NCBI RefSeq assembly: GCF_009829945.1 | Contig: NZ_SZZT01000003.1 | Span: 20,399 to 84,398, forward strand | Length of the DNA stretch: 64,000 nucleotides | From: Pantoea sp. SoEX | Lineage (GTDB): Bacteria; Pseudomonadota; Gammaproteobacteria; Enterobacterales; Enterobacteriaceae | Reading direction: 5' to 3' | In this document: positions 45,411 to 54,620 of the stretch, one piece after another | Position numbering within the stretch: the stretch's first letter is position 1 | Layout: each line of letters opens with the position of its first letter | Notes under the pieces: generated by a model | The model's input: only the letters and a program-made list of their open reading frames with translations | The model's database searches: none | What the model was told of the DNA's origin: nothing | Made by a program: the position numbers and the translations under genes

Positions 45411-45451
45411 ATAAATTAGTAATTGTTTGTCAATTAAAAATGGGAGTTTAA

Positions 45452-46495
45452 ATGGCAATTGATGAAAACAAAAAGCAAGCATTAGAAGTTGCAATATCTC
45501 AGATTGAAAAACAATTTGGCAAAGGTTCTATAATGCGTTTGGGGGAAGATAGATCAATGGATGTAGAAACTATATCAACAGGTTCTTTATCTTTAGATAT
45601 TGCTTTAGGTGCAGGAGGACTTCCTTTAGGTCGTATAGTCGAAATATATGGTCCTGAATCATCAGGCAAAACAACTTTAACTCTTCAGGTCATAGCTGCT
45701 GCTCAACTTAAAGGAAAAACTTGTGCTTTCATTGATGCTGAACATGCTCTTGATCCAACATATGCCAAAAAACTTGGTGTTGACATTGATAATTTACTAT
45801 GTTCACAACCAGATACTGGTGAACAAGCTTTAGAGATTTGTGATGCTTTAGCAAGATCAGGAGCTATTGATGTTATAATTGTTGATTCTGTAGCTGCTTT
45901 AACTCCTAAAGCTGAAATTGAAGGAGAAATTGGTGCTTCACATATGGGTCTTGCAGCACGTATGATGAGTCAAGCTATGCGTAAACTAGCAGGTAATCTT
46001 AAACAATCAAATACTTTGTTGATATTTATTAATCAGATTCGTATGAAAATAGGTGTTATGTTCGGTAATCCTGAAACTACTACTGGAGGTAATGCATTAA
46101 AGTTCTATGCTTCCATTCGGCTTGATATACGTCGTATTGGTGCAATAAAAGAAGGAGATAATGTTATTGGAAGTGAAACTCGTGTTAAAGTAGTAAAAAA
46201 TAAAATAGCCGTTCCATTTAAACAAGCAGATTTTCAAATCATGTATGGAGAAGGTATTAATATTTTTGGAGAACTAATAGAATTAGGTGTAAAACATGGC
46301 ATAATTGATAAATCAGGATCTTGGTATAGTTATAAAGAAAATAAAATTGGTCAAGGTAAATTCAATGCTAGTTCTTTTCTAAAAAAAAATACGATAATAG
46401 CAAATGAAATTGATATAAAACTAAGAGAAATGTTGTTATGTACTAACAAAGTAACCAATAATGCTTCAATTAACAAGGAAGTGTTATCTACATAA
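45452..46495 (+). CDS. recA: Recombinase RecA
   Basis: Forms filaments on single-stranded DNA for strand exchange and triggers LexA cleavage. Walker A 'GPESSGKT' is at 66-73, Walker B '[10 protein letters not shown]' near 140, and the DNA loop 'GEIGASHMG' and 'GNALKFYAS' are intact. It has 347 residues (E. coli 353). The C-terminal tail is replaced: only one acidic residue remains in the last 18, where E. coli has a strongly acidic regulatory tail. A GGGAG ribosome site precedes the ATG; no LexA box (CTGT-N8-ACAG) is visible upstream. recX is absent. Confidence 0.97.
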   Translation: MAIDENKKQALEVAISQIEKQFGKGSIMRLGEDRSMDVETISTGSLSLDIALGAGGLPLGRIVEIYGPESSGKTTLTLQVIAAAQLKGKTCAFIDAEHALDPTYAKKLGVDIDNLLCSQPDTGEQALEICDALARSGAIDVIIVDSVAALTPKAEIEGEIGASHMGLAARMMSQAMRKLAGNLKQSNTLLIFINQIRMKIGVMFGNPETTTGGNALKFYASIRLDIRRIGAIKEGDNVIGSETRVKVVKNKIAVPFKQADFQIMYGEGINIFGELIELGVKHGIIDKSGSWYSYKENKIGQGKFNASSFLKKNTIIANEIDIKLREMLLCTNKVTNNASINKEVLST

Positions 46496-46642
46496 ATTAT
46501 TTAAGAGATATAATATATTTAATTAATAAAATTATTTAAATATACTTACTTAATCTATAGTTAATTATCTATTTTTTCTGTAGTTAACGATAATAATTAA
46601 CATTATTTTTGATAAAAAACAAATTGGGATACAGATATTAAT

Positions 46643-49288
46643 ATGATAAAAAGTACTAATGAGATTCGTCAAATGTTTATTGATTTTTTTTATAGTAAAG
46701 GACATACAATTGTACCTAGTAGCTCATTAGTGCCAGATAATGATCCAACTTTATTATTTACTAATGCAGGAATGAATCAATTTAAAAATATTTTCTTATG
46801 CAGAGAAGCTAGTAAATATTTGCGGGTTGTAACATCTCAGCGTTGTATTCGTGCAGGAGGCAAACATAACGATTTAGAAAATGTAGGATATACTGAAAGA
46901 CATCATACTTTTTTTGAAATGTTAGGAAATTTTAGTTTCGGGGATTATTTTAAAAGAGAAGCTATTTCATTTGCTTGGGAATTGTTGACACATATAAACT
47001 GGTTTAATATACCTAAAAATCGTTTATTAGTGACTGTTTATGAATTAGATAAAGAAACTTATGACATATGGACCAATGAAATAGGTATTCCTAAAAATCG
47101 TATCATTATGGTAGGAGATCAAAATAATCTTCCATTTGTATCAGATAATTTTTGGCAAATGGGAGATACTGGCCCTTGTGGTCCATGTACTGAAATTATA
47201 TATGATTATGGAGATATTAAAGTAGATTGTTTAAGTAAAGATTTAAAATTAAACAATAACAATTACCTTGAACTATGGAACATAGTTTTTTTACAATTTG
47301 ATCGGCAATCTAATGGAAAAATGATACCTTTATTAAAACCTTCTATTGATACAGGCATGGGTCTTGAAAGAATTGTTTCTGTAATGCAACATGTTAAATC
47401 TAACTATGAAATTGATTTTTTTAAAAATCTTATTTTAAAAATAGCCAAACTTACTTGTACTAAAGATATTAACAATATTTCTCTCAGGGTTATTGCAGAT
47501 CATATACGTTGTTGTGCATTTTTAATTGCAGACGGTGTATTTCCTTCAAATGAAAATCGTGGTTACGTACTTCGTCGTATTATTCGTCGTGCAATTTGTT
47601 ATGGAAATAAACTTGGAGTCAAAAAAGTTTTCTTATATTTGTTAATTAAGCCTTTAATTGAAGTTTTGGGAGAATCAGCTAAAAATTTAAGTAATCATCA
47701 AGCTAAGATAGAAAGAATATTAAAATTTGAGGAAGAACAGTTTGATAAGATATTAAAACGAGGTATATCACTATTGGATAGTGAACTATTAAATTTAAAA
47801 GAAAACGATATTTTAAGTGGAGAAATAGCATTTCGTCTTCATGATACTTTCGGATTTCCTATTGATTTAATCAAAGACATATGTAAAGAACGTAATTTTA
47901 AATTAGATATTACAGGTTTTGAAAAAGCAATGAAATTGCAACAAATACGTGCTCGTAAATTCAGTAAATTTGAATGTAGTTATGATAACAAAATACTGTT
48001 TAATATTCAATCTCATTTTAATGGATATGATCAACTTGATTTATCATCTACTATAAAAGCAATTTACATTGCAGATAAGCCTATAGAAAAAATTACTACT
48101 TCTAGTAATAGTAATAATGAAGATGTGGTTATTATTCTAGACAAAACTCCTTTTTATGCTGAAGCTGGTGGTCAGATTGGAGATATAGGAAATTTAAAAA
48201 AACCTAATTCTGAATTTATTGTAAAAAATACTATAAAATTTGGTAATGCTATTTGTCATATAGGTAATTTAATATCTGGTGATTTTTCAGTAGGTGATAT
48301 TTGTAATGCTACAGTTGATTCTATACATCGCAAACTTATTTCTATTAATCATTCAGCAACACATTTGCTTCATGCTGCATTATGTAAAGTTTTAGGTAAT
48401 CATGTAGTTCAAAAGGGATCATTAATAAGTGATAAATATTTTCGCTTTGATTTTTTACATTATAATCCTTTGAAATTGCAAGAAATAGATAAAATTGAAG
48501 AAATTGTAAACGAGCATATTTTTAGTAACACAAATATTGAAACTAAAATAATTAGTATTGATAATGCAAAATTACAAAAAGCAAAAATGTTATTTAAAGA
48601 AAAATATAGTAATTATGTACGTATTGTAAAAATAGGCAATATCTCAAAAGAACTGTGCGGTGGTACTCACGTATTAAACACATCAGAGATAGGATTATTT
48701 TGTATAAAATCTGAATATGGAATTTCTTCAGGAGTTCGTAGAATAGAAGTGAACACTGGGAAAAATGCCTTTATTCAAATGAATAATAATAAAAAACAAT
48801 TAAATATTTTATCTAGTTTAATGAAAACTAATAATAGTAATTTAAACGAAAAATTTTATAATTTAATAAATCATGTAAATATTATTGAAAGAGAATTACA
48901 AAATCTAAGAAAAAATCAAGTTAATTACGAAACTGATCTACTAATGGATAGAGTTATTGAAATAAAAAACACTAAAATTTTAGTAAGTAAAGTAGATAAT
49001 TTTACCTCTTTAATGTTAAATAATATAATAATAAAATTAAAAAATAAATTAAGCTCATCAGTTTTAGTATTAGCTACAATAATAGAAGGTAAAATTTTAC
49101 TAATAGCAAGTGTTACGAAAGATTTAACCAATAAAATTCAAGCTAATGATCTAATAAAATATTTAGCAAAACAAATTGGCGGTGATGGAGGCGGAAAAAT
49201 AGATCTAGCACGAGGTAGTGGTAAAGAAATAAAATTATTAGAAAAAACATTGCTAAGTGTTAAACCATGGATATCTGATAAATTATAA
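46643..49288 (+). CDS. alaS: Alanyl-tRNA synthetase
   Basis: Charges tRNA-Ala and edits mischarged Ser/Gly. The class II catalytic core lies at the N-terminus ('NDPTLLFTNAGMNQFK', 'RCIRAGGKHNDLENVG', 'ERHHTFFEMLGNFSFGDYF'). The editing domain has HxxxH in 'HSATHLLHAAL' and the metal-binding 'CGGTH'. The C-terminal C-Ala domain ends 'GGDGGGKIDLARGSG'. 881 residues (E. coli 876). In E. coli recX lies between recA and alaS; here only about 150 noncoding bases remain. Followed by a good terminator. Confidence 0.97.
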   Translation: MIKSTNEIRQMFIDFFYSKGHTIVPSSSLVPDNDPTLLFTNAGMNQFKNIFLCREASKYLRVVTSQRCIRAGGKHNDLENVGYTERHHTFFEMLGNFSFGDYFKREAISFAWELLTHINWFNIPKNRLLVTVYELDKETYDIWTNEIGIPKNRIIMVGDQNNLPFVSDNFWQMGDTGPCGPCTEIIYDYGDIKVDCLSKDLKLNNNNYLELWNIVFLQFDRQSNGKMIPLLKPSIDTGMGLERIVSVMQHVKSNYEIDFFKNLILKIAKLTCTKDINNISLRVIADHIRCCAFLIADGVFPSNENRGYVLRRIIRRAICYGNKLGVKKVFLYLLIKPLIEVLGESAKNLSNHQAKIERILKFEEEQFDKILKRGISLLDSELLNLKENDILSGEIAFRLHDTFGFPIDLIKDICKERNFKLDITGFEKAMKLQQIRARKFSKFECSYDNKILFNIQSHFNGYDQLDLSSTIKAIYIADKPIEKITTSSNSNNEDVVIILDKTPFYAEAGGQIGDIGNLKKPNSEFIVKNTIKFGNAICHIGNLISGDFSVGDICNATVDSIHRKLISINHSATHLLHAALCKVLGNHVVQKGSLISDKYFRFDFLHYNPLKLQEIDKIEEIVNEHIFSNTNIETKIISIDNAKLQKAKMLFKEKYSNYVRIVKIGNISKELCGGTHVLNTSEIGLFCIKSEYGISSGVRRIEVNTGKNAFIQMNNNKKQLNILSSLMKTNNSNLNEKFYNLINHVNIIERELQNLRKNQVNYETDLLMDRVIEIKNTKILVSKVDNFTSLMLNNIIIKLKNKLSSSVLVLATIIEGKILLIASVTKDLTNKIQANDLIKYLAKQIGGDGGGKIDLARGSGKEIKLLEKTLLSVKPWISDKL

Positions 49289-49312
49289 TAACGGAAATGT
49301 ATATAAAATAAT

Positions 49313-49341
49313 GCTAGAAAATTATTCTAGCTTTCTTTTTT
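49313..49341 (+). terminator. Rho-independent terminator of alaS
   Basis: A 7-bp stem GCTAGAA/TTCTAGC (49313-49319 and 49325-49331) with loop AATTA is followed by a T-rich tail (TTTCTTTTTTA). It lies 25 bases after the alaS stop and is the clearest terminator in the window. Confidence 0.88.
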
Positions 49342-49541
49342 ATATTAAGATTAATGTTTAATACAGTTAAACTTAAAATAGTATACTTCAAATACATTAA
49401 TATACAATATATTGTATATGTACATGTTTACTTACATACATTTATCATTCTTGAGTTAACATTCGATATTAAACAATAATTAGTTATAAATGCAATAGAT
49501 ACTCCATATAAGCTCGACTATTTTATTTTAAGGAGCAAATA

Positions 49542-49724
49542 ATGCTTATTCTAACTCGTCGAGTTGGTGAAACCCTAGTAATTGGAAACGAAGTAATTGT
49601 AACAGTGTTAGCAGTTAAAGGTAATCAGGTTCGAATTGGTGTTAAAGCACCTAAAGAAATATCTGTACATCGTGAAGAAATTTATCAACGTATTAGAACT
49701 GAAATAAAGCAAACAATACTTTAA
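49542..49724 (+). CDS. csrA: Carbon storage regulator, RNA-binding protein CsrA
   Basis: Homodimeric RNA-binding protein that controls translation at GGA-containing leaders, affecting carbon flow and motility. The 60 residues (E. coli 61) start '[15 protein letters not shown]' and contain 'GNQVRIGV' and '[12 protein letters not shown]' with the RNA-contacting Arg44 region. Only the last few residues differ. AAGGAG sits 6 bases before the ATG and is itself a GGA site, so autoregulation is possible. A post-transcriptional regulator in so small a genome is unusual and pairs with RpoS retention. Confidence 0.96.
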   Translation: MLILTRRVGETLVIGNEVIVTVLAVKGNQVRIGVKAPKEISVHREEIYQRIRTEIKQTIL

Positions 49725-49734
49725 AAAAGTTTAA

Positions 49735-49760
49735 TGCCTCGCTAAAAATAAAGCGAGGCA
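49735..49760. other. GC-rich 9-bp hairpin after csrA
   Basis: TGCCTCGCT (49735-49743) pairs perfectly with AGCGAGGCA (49752-49760) around an 8-nt A-rich loop, 10 bases after the csrA stop. It stands out for GC content. No T-run follows on the plus strand, so it is more likely a 3'-end stabiliser or a rho-dependent end than a classical terminator. Confidence 0.7.
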
Positions 49761-49914
49761 AAAAGTATCTCAATAGAAACAAAAAATCTTTATTGCTAAT
49801 TTATATTTATTTTATTAATTTTACATTATTGTTGCAATTAGTATTAAAAATTATTTGACTTATTTGAATATAAAAGTAATATAAATAAACATATAATTCA
49901 ATAAAAATTCTCTA

Positions 49915-50004
49915 GGTGAGGTGGCCGAGAGGCTGAAGGCGCTCCCCTGCTAAGGGAGTATGTGGTGTTAAAACTGCTCGAGGGTTCGAATCCCTCCCTC
50001 ACCG
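49915..50004 (+). tRNA. tRNA-Ser (GCT)
   Basis: 90-nt tRNA with acceptor GGTGAGG/CCTCACC, anticodon GCT in the loop CTGCTAA, long variable arm typical of serine tRNAs, and a discriminator G. It closely matches E. coli serV and sits after csrA as there. The CCA end is not encoded (the bases after the discriminator are CAA). Confidence 0.97.
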
Positions 50005-50019
50005 CAATTTTATATTAAT

Positions 50020-50093
50020 GCATCCGTAGCTCAGTTGGATAGAGTACTCGGCTACGAACCGAGCGGTCGGAGGTTCGAATCCTCCCGGATGCG
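50020..50093 (+). tRNA. tRNA-Arg (ACG)
   Basis: 74-nt tRNA with acceptor GCATCCG/CGGATGC and anticodon ACG, nearly identical to E. coli argV. The A34 must become inosine, so a TadA is expected elsewhere. The discriminator is G where E. coli has A, and CCA is not encoded (the next bases are ATA). Only 15 bases separate it from tRNA-Ser; E. coli has four copies, here one. Confidence 0.97.
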
Positions 50094-50398
50094 ATAACCT
50101 AATGATTAAAAAATTTTCTCTACTTTATTTACATTTATCAATAAATAATTTTTTAAAAAATGACTCTAAATTTATACAAATAATTTGTTGTTTATTAGTA
50201 TTAATAATTAAATAAATAAATTGAATTAATATTAAATCATTAATTTTACTAAAATTAAAATGTTAATATAAAAATACCAAATTATATTGATTACTATAAT
50301 TTAAACTTATAAAGTTCACTTATCTATTATATAAACCACAGATTATTAAATTTGATACTATTTTTTTATAAAAATTCTTACTTCAACCGGAGGTTAAT
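50094..50398. other. Spacer tRNA-Arg to gshA
   Basis: 305 bases of A+T-rich sequence with no ORF or RNA I can support. The last 20 bases hold a strong ribosome binding site (GGAGG, 50389-50393) for gshA. Confidence 0.5.
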
Positions 50399-51961
50399 GT
50401 GATATCTGATATATCTAATACATTAGCTTGGTTAGAAAATAACTTACCTATTTTAAAAAATATTAATCGAGGTATTGAAAGAGAAACATTAAGAGTTAAA
50501 CCAAATGGTGATATTGCAGTTAGTAAACATCCTATAGATCTAGGATCCGCTCTTCAGAATGAATGGATTACTACTGATTTTGCTGAATCTCTATTAGAAT
50601 TTATTACACCAGTTGATAATAGAATAGAATATATGCTTTATTTTTTAAGAGATATTCATCGTTATGTTTATCGTATATTGAATAAAGAGTTTCTATGGCC
50701 ATTAAGTATGCCGTGTAGAATTGAAGATATAAATAAAATTAAATTAGCTGATTATGGAAAATCTAATATTGGGTTAATGAAAACCTTATATCGTAAAGGT
50801 TTAAAGACCAGATATGGTGCGATGATGCAAACAATATCTGGTATTCATTATAATTTCTCATTACCAGTTACCTTTTGGAAAGAATGGGCAGATTTACAAA
50901 ATTTAGAAAATTGTAAAGAGACTATTTCAGCAGGATATTTAATATTAATTCGTAATTACTACCGTTTTGGTTGGATAATACCATATCTTTTTGGTGCATC
51001 TCCAGCAATATGTTCTAGTTTTTTACAAAAAAATAATAATATCAAGCTCATTTTTGAGATAAATAATAAAAATACGCTTTGGCTACCTTATGCAACTTCA
51101 TTACGTCTAAGTGATTTAGGATACAATAATAAGGTATCAAATATATTAAAAATAACCTTTAATTCACTTGAAGAATATGTTAATAAATTAAGGATAGCAT
51201 TAAAAACACCGTGGGAACAATTTGTAGAAATAGGTATCAAAGATAAATATGGTAATAGGATACAACTTAATACTAATATTCTCCAGATTGAAAATGAATT
51301 TTATTCTCCAATACGTCCTAAATGTGTTAATCGTTTTGGTAAATCATATTCAGATACACTTTTACATAATGGTATTGAATATATAGAAGTTAGGTCTCTT
51401 GATATAAATCCATTTTCTGCTATAGGTATTAATAAAACTCAAGTATATTTTCTTGATTTATTTCTAATTTGGTGTATTTTATCCGATATTTCTGACATGA
51501 GTACTGAAGAACTTCATTATAGTAATGAAAATTGGAAAATAGTAACATTAGAAGGAAGAAAACCAAATCTGAAAATTAATGTAGGATTTAATAAAAAATA
51601 CTTTTTAGCAGATATAGGAAAAAAAATTTTTCATGATCTTCGTAGAGTAGCAGAAATTTTAGATAAAAATGAACAAAACAAAATATATCAAAAAATTTGT
51701 GACGAGTTATTTTTATACTTTGATAATCCAGAATTAACTTATTCAGCACGAATTCTTAATGCTATAAAACAAAATGGTGTTATTGAAACTGGTATATCTC
51801 TGTCAAAACAATACCGAGATATTCTTTGTACAGAACCACTCAACGTACTACAAGAAAAAGATCTTAAAATAAAAGCAAAAAAATCAATTTTAGAACAAAA
51901 AAAAATAGAAAAAAATGATTTTATAAACTTTGAAACTTATCTTAATAATTTATCTTACTAA
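50399..51961 (+). CDS. gshA: Glutamate-cysteine ligase
   Basis: First step of glutathione synthesis: joins glutamate and cysteine with ATP. The whole E. coli-type enzyme is present at 520 residues (E. coli 518), including 'RGIERETLRV', 'TTDFAESLLEFITP', 'ISGIHYNFS', 'NYYRFGWIIPYLFGASPA' and 'YIEVRSLDINPFS'. The start is GTG at 50399; the E. coli gene also uses a non-ATG start. An ATG at 50397 overlaps it but is followed directly by TGA in the other frame. It uses the cysteine made by the cys genes at 30-39 kb. Confidence 0.96.
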   Translation: MISDISNTLAWLENNLPILKNINRGIERETLRVKPNGDIAVSKHPIDLGSALQNEWITTDFAESLLEFITPVDNRIEYMLYFLRDIHRYVYRILNKEFLWPLSMPCRIEDINKIKLADYGKSNIGLMKTLYRKGLKTRYGAMMQTISGIHYNFSLPVTFWKEWADLQNLENCKETISAGYLILIRNYYRFGWIIPYLFGASPAICSSFLQKNNNIKLIFEINNKNTLWLPYATSLRLSDLGYNNKVSNILKITFNSLEEYVNKLRIALKTPWEQFVEIGIKDKYGNRIQLNTNILQIENEFYSPIRPKCVNRFGKSYSDTLLHNGIEYIEVRSLDINPFSAIGINKTQVYFLDLFLIWCILSDISDMSTEELHYSNENWKIVTLEGRKPNLKINVGFNKKYFLADIGKKIFHDLRRVAEILDKNEQNKIYQKICDELFLYFDNPELTYSARILNAIKQNGVIETGISLSKQYRDILCTEPLNVLQEKDLKIKAKKSILEQKKIEKNDFINFETYLNNLSY

Positions 51962-52273
51962 GATTAAAATTAAATGATTTATATTTTTGAGTAAACAATA
52001 CTATATAATTAGTAATAATTATTTTACTACATATCAGTCTGTAAATTTAATATATAAATTATCTTTTATATTAAGATTTGTTTACATTAGCAGCGAATTA
52101 TAAAAATAATTTAATTATTATACCATGTAAATTAACAATGTAGTATAATTAAGATATTTTTTGCGTAAACGATAACATTATATTTTTTATTAAAAATAAA
52201 TATTATGATATTATGTTATCATTAATATTAATTATTTTGAAATTAAAATTAATCAATTTTAAGTGAGATAAAT
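51962..52273. other. Spacer gshA to ffh
   Basis: 312 bases without a credible ORF. Contains loosely paired A+T repeats, including GATAACAT and ATGTTATC about 40 bases apart near 52169-52218, but nothing I can assign. The ffh promoter must lie here. Confidence 0.45.
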
Positions 52274-53635
52274 TTGTTTGAAAATCTAACTAATCGTCTA
52301 TCAAAAACTTTTAATAATATTATTGGTAGAGGAAGATTAACAGAAGGTAACATAAAAGAAACATTACACGAAGTTCGTATAGCATTATTGGAAGCTGATG
52401 TAGCTTTTTCTGTAGTACGTAATTTTACTAATTCTGTAAAAGAAAAAGCAATTGGTCAAGAAGTAAATAAACGAATGACACCTGGACAAGAATTTATTAA
52501 AATTGTTCGTGATGAACTAATTAATATTATGGGTGAAAAAAATACTAGTATTAATTTGTCAACAGTACCACCTGCTACTATATTATTAGTAGGCTTACAA
52601 GGTACAGGTAAGACTACTAGTACAGTTAAATTAGCTAAATTTATTACTGAAAAGTATAAAAAAAAAGTTTTGACAGTTTCTACAGATATTTATCGTCCTG
52701 CTGCTATTACACAACTTGCAACTTTATCAAATCAAATTAATGTAGATTGCTATCCTTCTAATTGTAATCAAGAACCAGTTCATATTGTAAAAAATGCATT
52801 AAGAGAAGCAAGAACTAAATTCTATGATATTCTCTTAATTGATACAGCTGGTCGTCTTCATGTTAATGACTCTATGATGGAAGAAATAAAACAAATACAT
52901 ACTACAGCTAATCCAATAGAAACTCTATTTGTAGCAGATTGTATGATGGGTCAAGATATCGCAAATGCTGCAGAAGTATTTGATAAAATGTTATCTTTTA
53001 CTGGTATACTTTTAACTAAAGTAGATAGTGATGCAAGAGGAGGAGTAGCATTATCAATCCGTCATTTAACTGGTAAACCTATTAAATTCATAGGAGTAGG
53101 TGAAAAAATAGAAGCATTAGAACCTTTTTATCCAGAAAGAATAGCTTCTCGGATATTAGGAATGGGAGATATGATATCATTAATTGAAGATATCGAAAGT
53201 AAAATAGATAGTGAACAAATAGAACAATTCAGTAAAAAAATAAAGAAAGGCGATACTTTTGATCTTAATGACTTTCTGCAACAGTTAAAACAGATACGTA
53301 AAATGGGTAATATATCTGATTTATTAAGAAAAATTCCAGGATTAATGAAATTATCAGATGAAGCAACACCACAAATAGATGATAAAATATTAATACGTAT
53401 GGAAGCTATGATTAATTCTATGACAATAAAAGAGCGTAAAAAACCCGAAATAATTAAAGGATCACGTAAACGTCGTATTGCTAATGGTTCAGGAATGAAA
53501 GTACAAGATGTTAATCGTCTACTCAAGCAATTTACAGATATGCAAAATATAGTAAAAAAAATGAAAAAAAATGGATTAGAAAAAATGTCAAGATATATAA
53601 AAAATATATTTCCACACAGTTTTTATAAACAGTAA
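52274..53635 (+). CDS. ffh: Signal recognition particle protein Ffh
   Basis: Binds 4.5S RNA and signal sequences of nascent inner-membrane proteins and delivers them to FtsY. N domain, G domain (P-loop 'GLQGTGKTT' near 107, 'DTAGRLH', 'TKVDSDARGG') and C-terminal M domain with the RNA-binding 'SRKRRIANGSG'. It has 453 residues (same as E. coli within a residue). The start is TTG at 52274, giving MFENLTNRL as in E. coli MFDNLTDRL. The methionine bristles of the M domain are about half as many as in E. coli, replaced by Ile, Leu and Lys. Confidence 0.96.
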   Translation: MFENLTNRLSKTFNNIIGRGRLTEGNIKETLHEVRIALLEADVAFSVVRNFTNSVKEKAIGQEVNKRMTPGQEFIKIVRDELINIMGEKNTSINLSTVPPATILLVGLQGTGKTTSTVKLAKFITEKYKKKVLTVSTDIYRPAAITQLATLSNQINVDCYPSNCNQEPVHIVKNALREARTKFYDILLIDTAGRLHVNDSMMEEIKQIHTTANPIETLFVADCMMGQDIANAAEVFDKMLSFTGILLTKVDSDARGGVALSIRHLTGKPIKFIGVGEKIEALEPFYPERIASRILGMGDMISLIEDIESKIDSEQIEQFSKKIKKGDTFDLNDFLQQLKQIRKMGNISDLLRKIPGLMKLSDEATPQIDDKILIRMEAMINSMTIKERKKPEIIKGSRKRRIANGSGMKVQDVNRLLKQFTDMQNIVKKMKKNGLEKMSRYIKNIFPHSFYKQ

Positions 53636-53774
53636 AATTATTTTAATACTAGTTTAGTATAACTTGATTTTTACTAAATAAAATAGAATTAAAATTCGCA
53701 GTATTTTACTATCAATTAGATTAATATATTTAATATTAAAAAAACTAGATTTTAAATTTCAAATAGGAGGTATT

Positions 53775-54020
53775 ATGGTTGTTATTCGGTTGGCAAGACA
53801 TGGTTCTAAAAAACGTCCGTTTTATCAATTAGTTGTAACTGACAGTCGTAAAGCTCGCAATGGTCGTTTCATAGAAAATGTAGGTTTTTATAATCCAGTT
53901 AATTGTGGTTCACAACAAAGAGTATCTTTAGATGAAAAACGCATAAAATATTGGATAAGTAATGGTGCAAAATTGTCTAATAAAGTTAATAATTTATTGA
54001 AATTAAATAAAAATACTTAA
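53775..54020 (+). CDS. rpsP: 30S ribosomal protein S16
   Basis: Small-subunit assembly protein binding 16S rRNA. 81 residues (E. coli 82), beginning '[18 protein letters not shown]' with the family motif. A strong AGGAGG lies 4 bases before the ATG. First gene of the rpsP-rimM-trmD-rplS operon, which has the E. coli order. The C-terminal tail is enriched in Asn and Lys. Confidence 0.97.
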   Translation: MVVIRLARHGSKKRPFYQLVVTDSRKARNGRFIENVGFYNPVNCGSQQRVSLDEKRIKYWISNGAKLSNKVNNLLKLNKNT

Positions 54021-54038
54021 GTTTTTATAAAATATAAT

Positions 54039-54593
54039 ATGATTATAAACAAAAAATCACTTGAATATTATCCTAATGATCCTATTACCTTAGGAAAGAT
54101 AATAGGAGTATATGGTATTTTGGGCTGGATTAAGATTTTATCTTTTACTGAAAAATTAGATGATATTTTTCTTTATCAACCATGGTTTGTTAATCATATT
54201 AATAAATGGTATAAATTAGAAGTAAGTTGTTGGAAATATCATAACAAATTTATTATTGTAAAACTAAAAAACATAAACGATAGAAACATAGCTAATAAAT
54301 TAATCAATATTGAAATTATTATAAATTCAAAACAATTACCACCCTTAGATCATGGAAATTATTATTTGAAAGATTTATTACAATGTCAGGTAATTCACAT
54401 CAAAGGATATAATATGGGTACCATAGTTGATTTTATAAAAACGGGACCAAACTATGTTATAGTTGTTAAACCAAAAATAAAAAATAAATTTAATATAGGA
54501 GAAATTTTAATTCCTTTTATTGAAAAAAAAATTATTAAGATGGTAAATATTCATAAAAAACTAATTGAAGTAGATTGGAATCCTATTTTTTAA
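54039..54593 (+). CDS. rimM: 16S rRNA processing protein RimM
   Basis: Assists 30S head assembly together with S19. 184 residues (E. coli 182), with the N-terminal barrel 'LGKIIGVYGILGWIKI' and the PRC-barrel 'YYLKDLLQCQV' followed by 'ILIPFIEKKII'. It is the most diverged member of the operon. 18 bases separate it from rpsP. Confidence 0.93.
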   Translation: MIINKKSLEYYPNDPITLGKIIGVYGILGWIKILSFTEKLDDIFLYQPWFVNHINKWYKLEVSCWKYHNKFIIVKLKNINDRNIANKLINIEIIINSKQLPPLDHGNYYLKDLLQCQVIHIKGYNMGTIVDFIKTGPNYVIVVKPKIKNKFNIGEILIPFIEKKIIKMVNIHKKLIEVDWNPIF

Positions 54594-54620
54594 AAATTTT
54601 TATTTAAAGAAATTAATGAA

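Noticed and set aside
45300..45451. LexA box before recA
   Set aside because: No CTGT-N8-ACAG palindrome is visible.
53646..53660. Hairpin ATACTA/TAGTAT after ffh as a terminator
   Set aside because: Only six A+T-rich pairs and no adjacent T-run; too weak to call.
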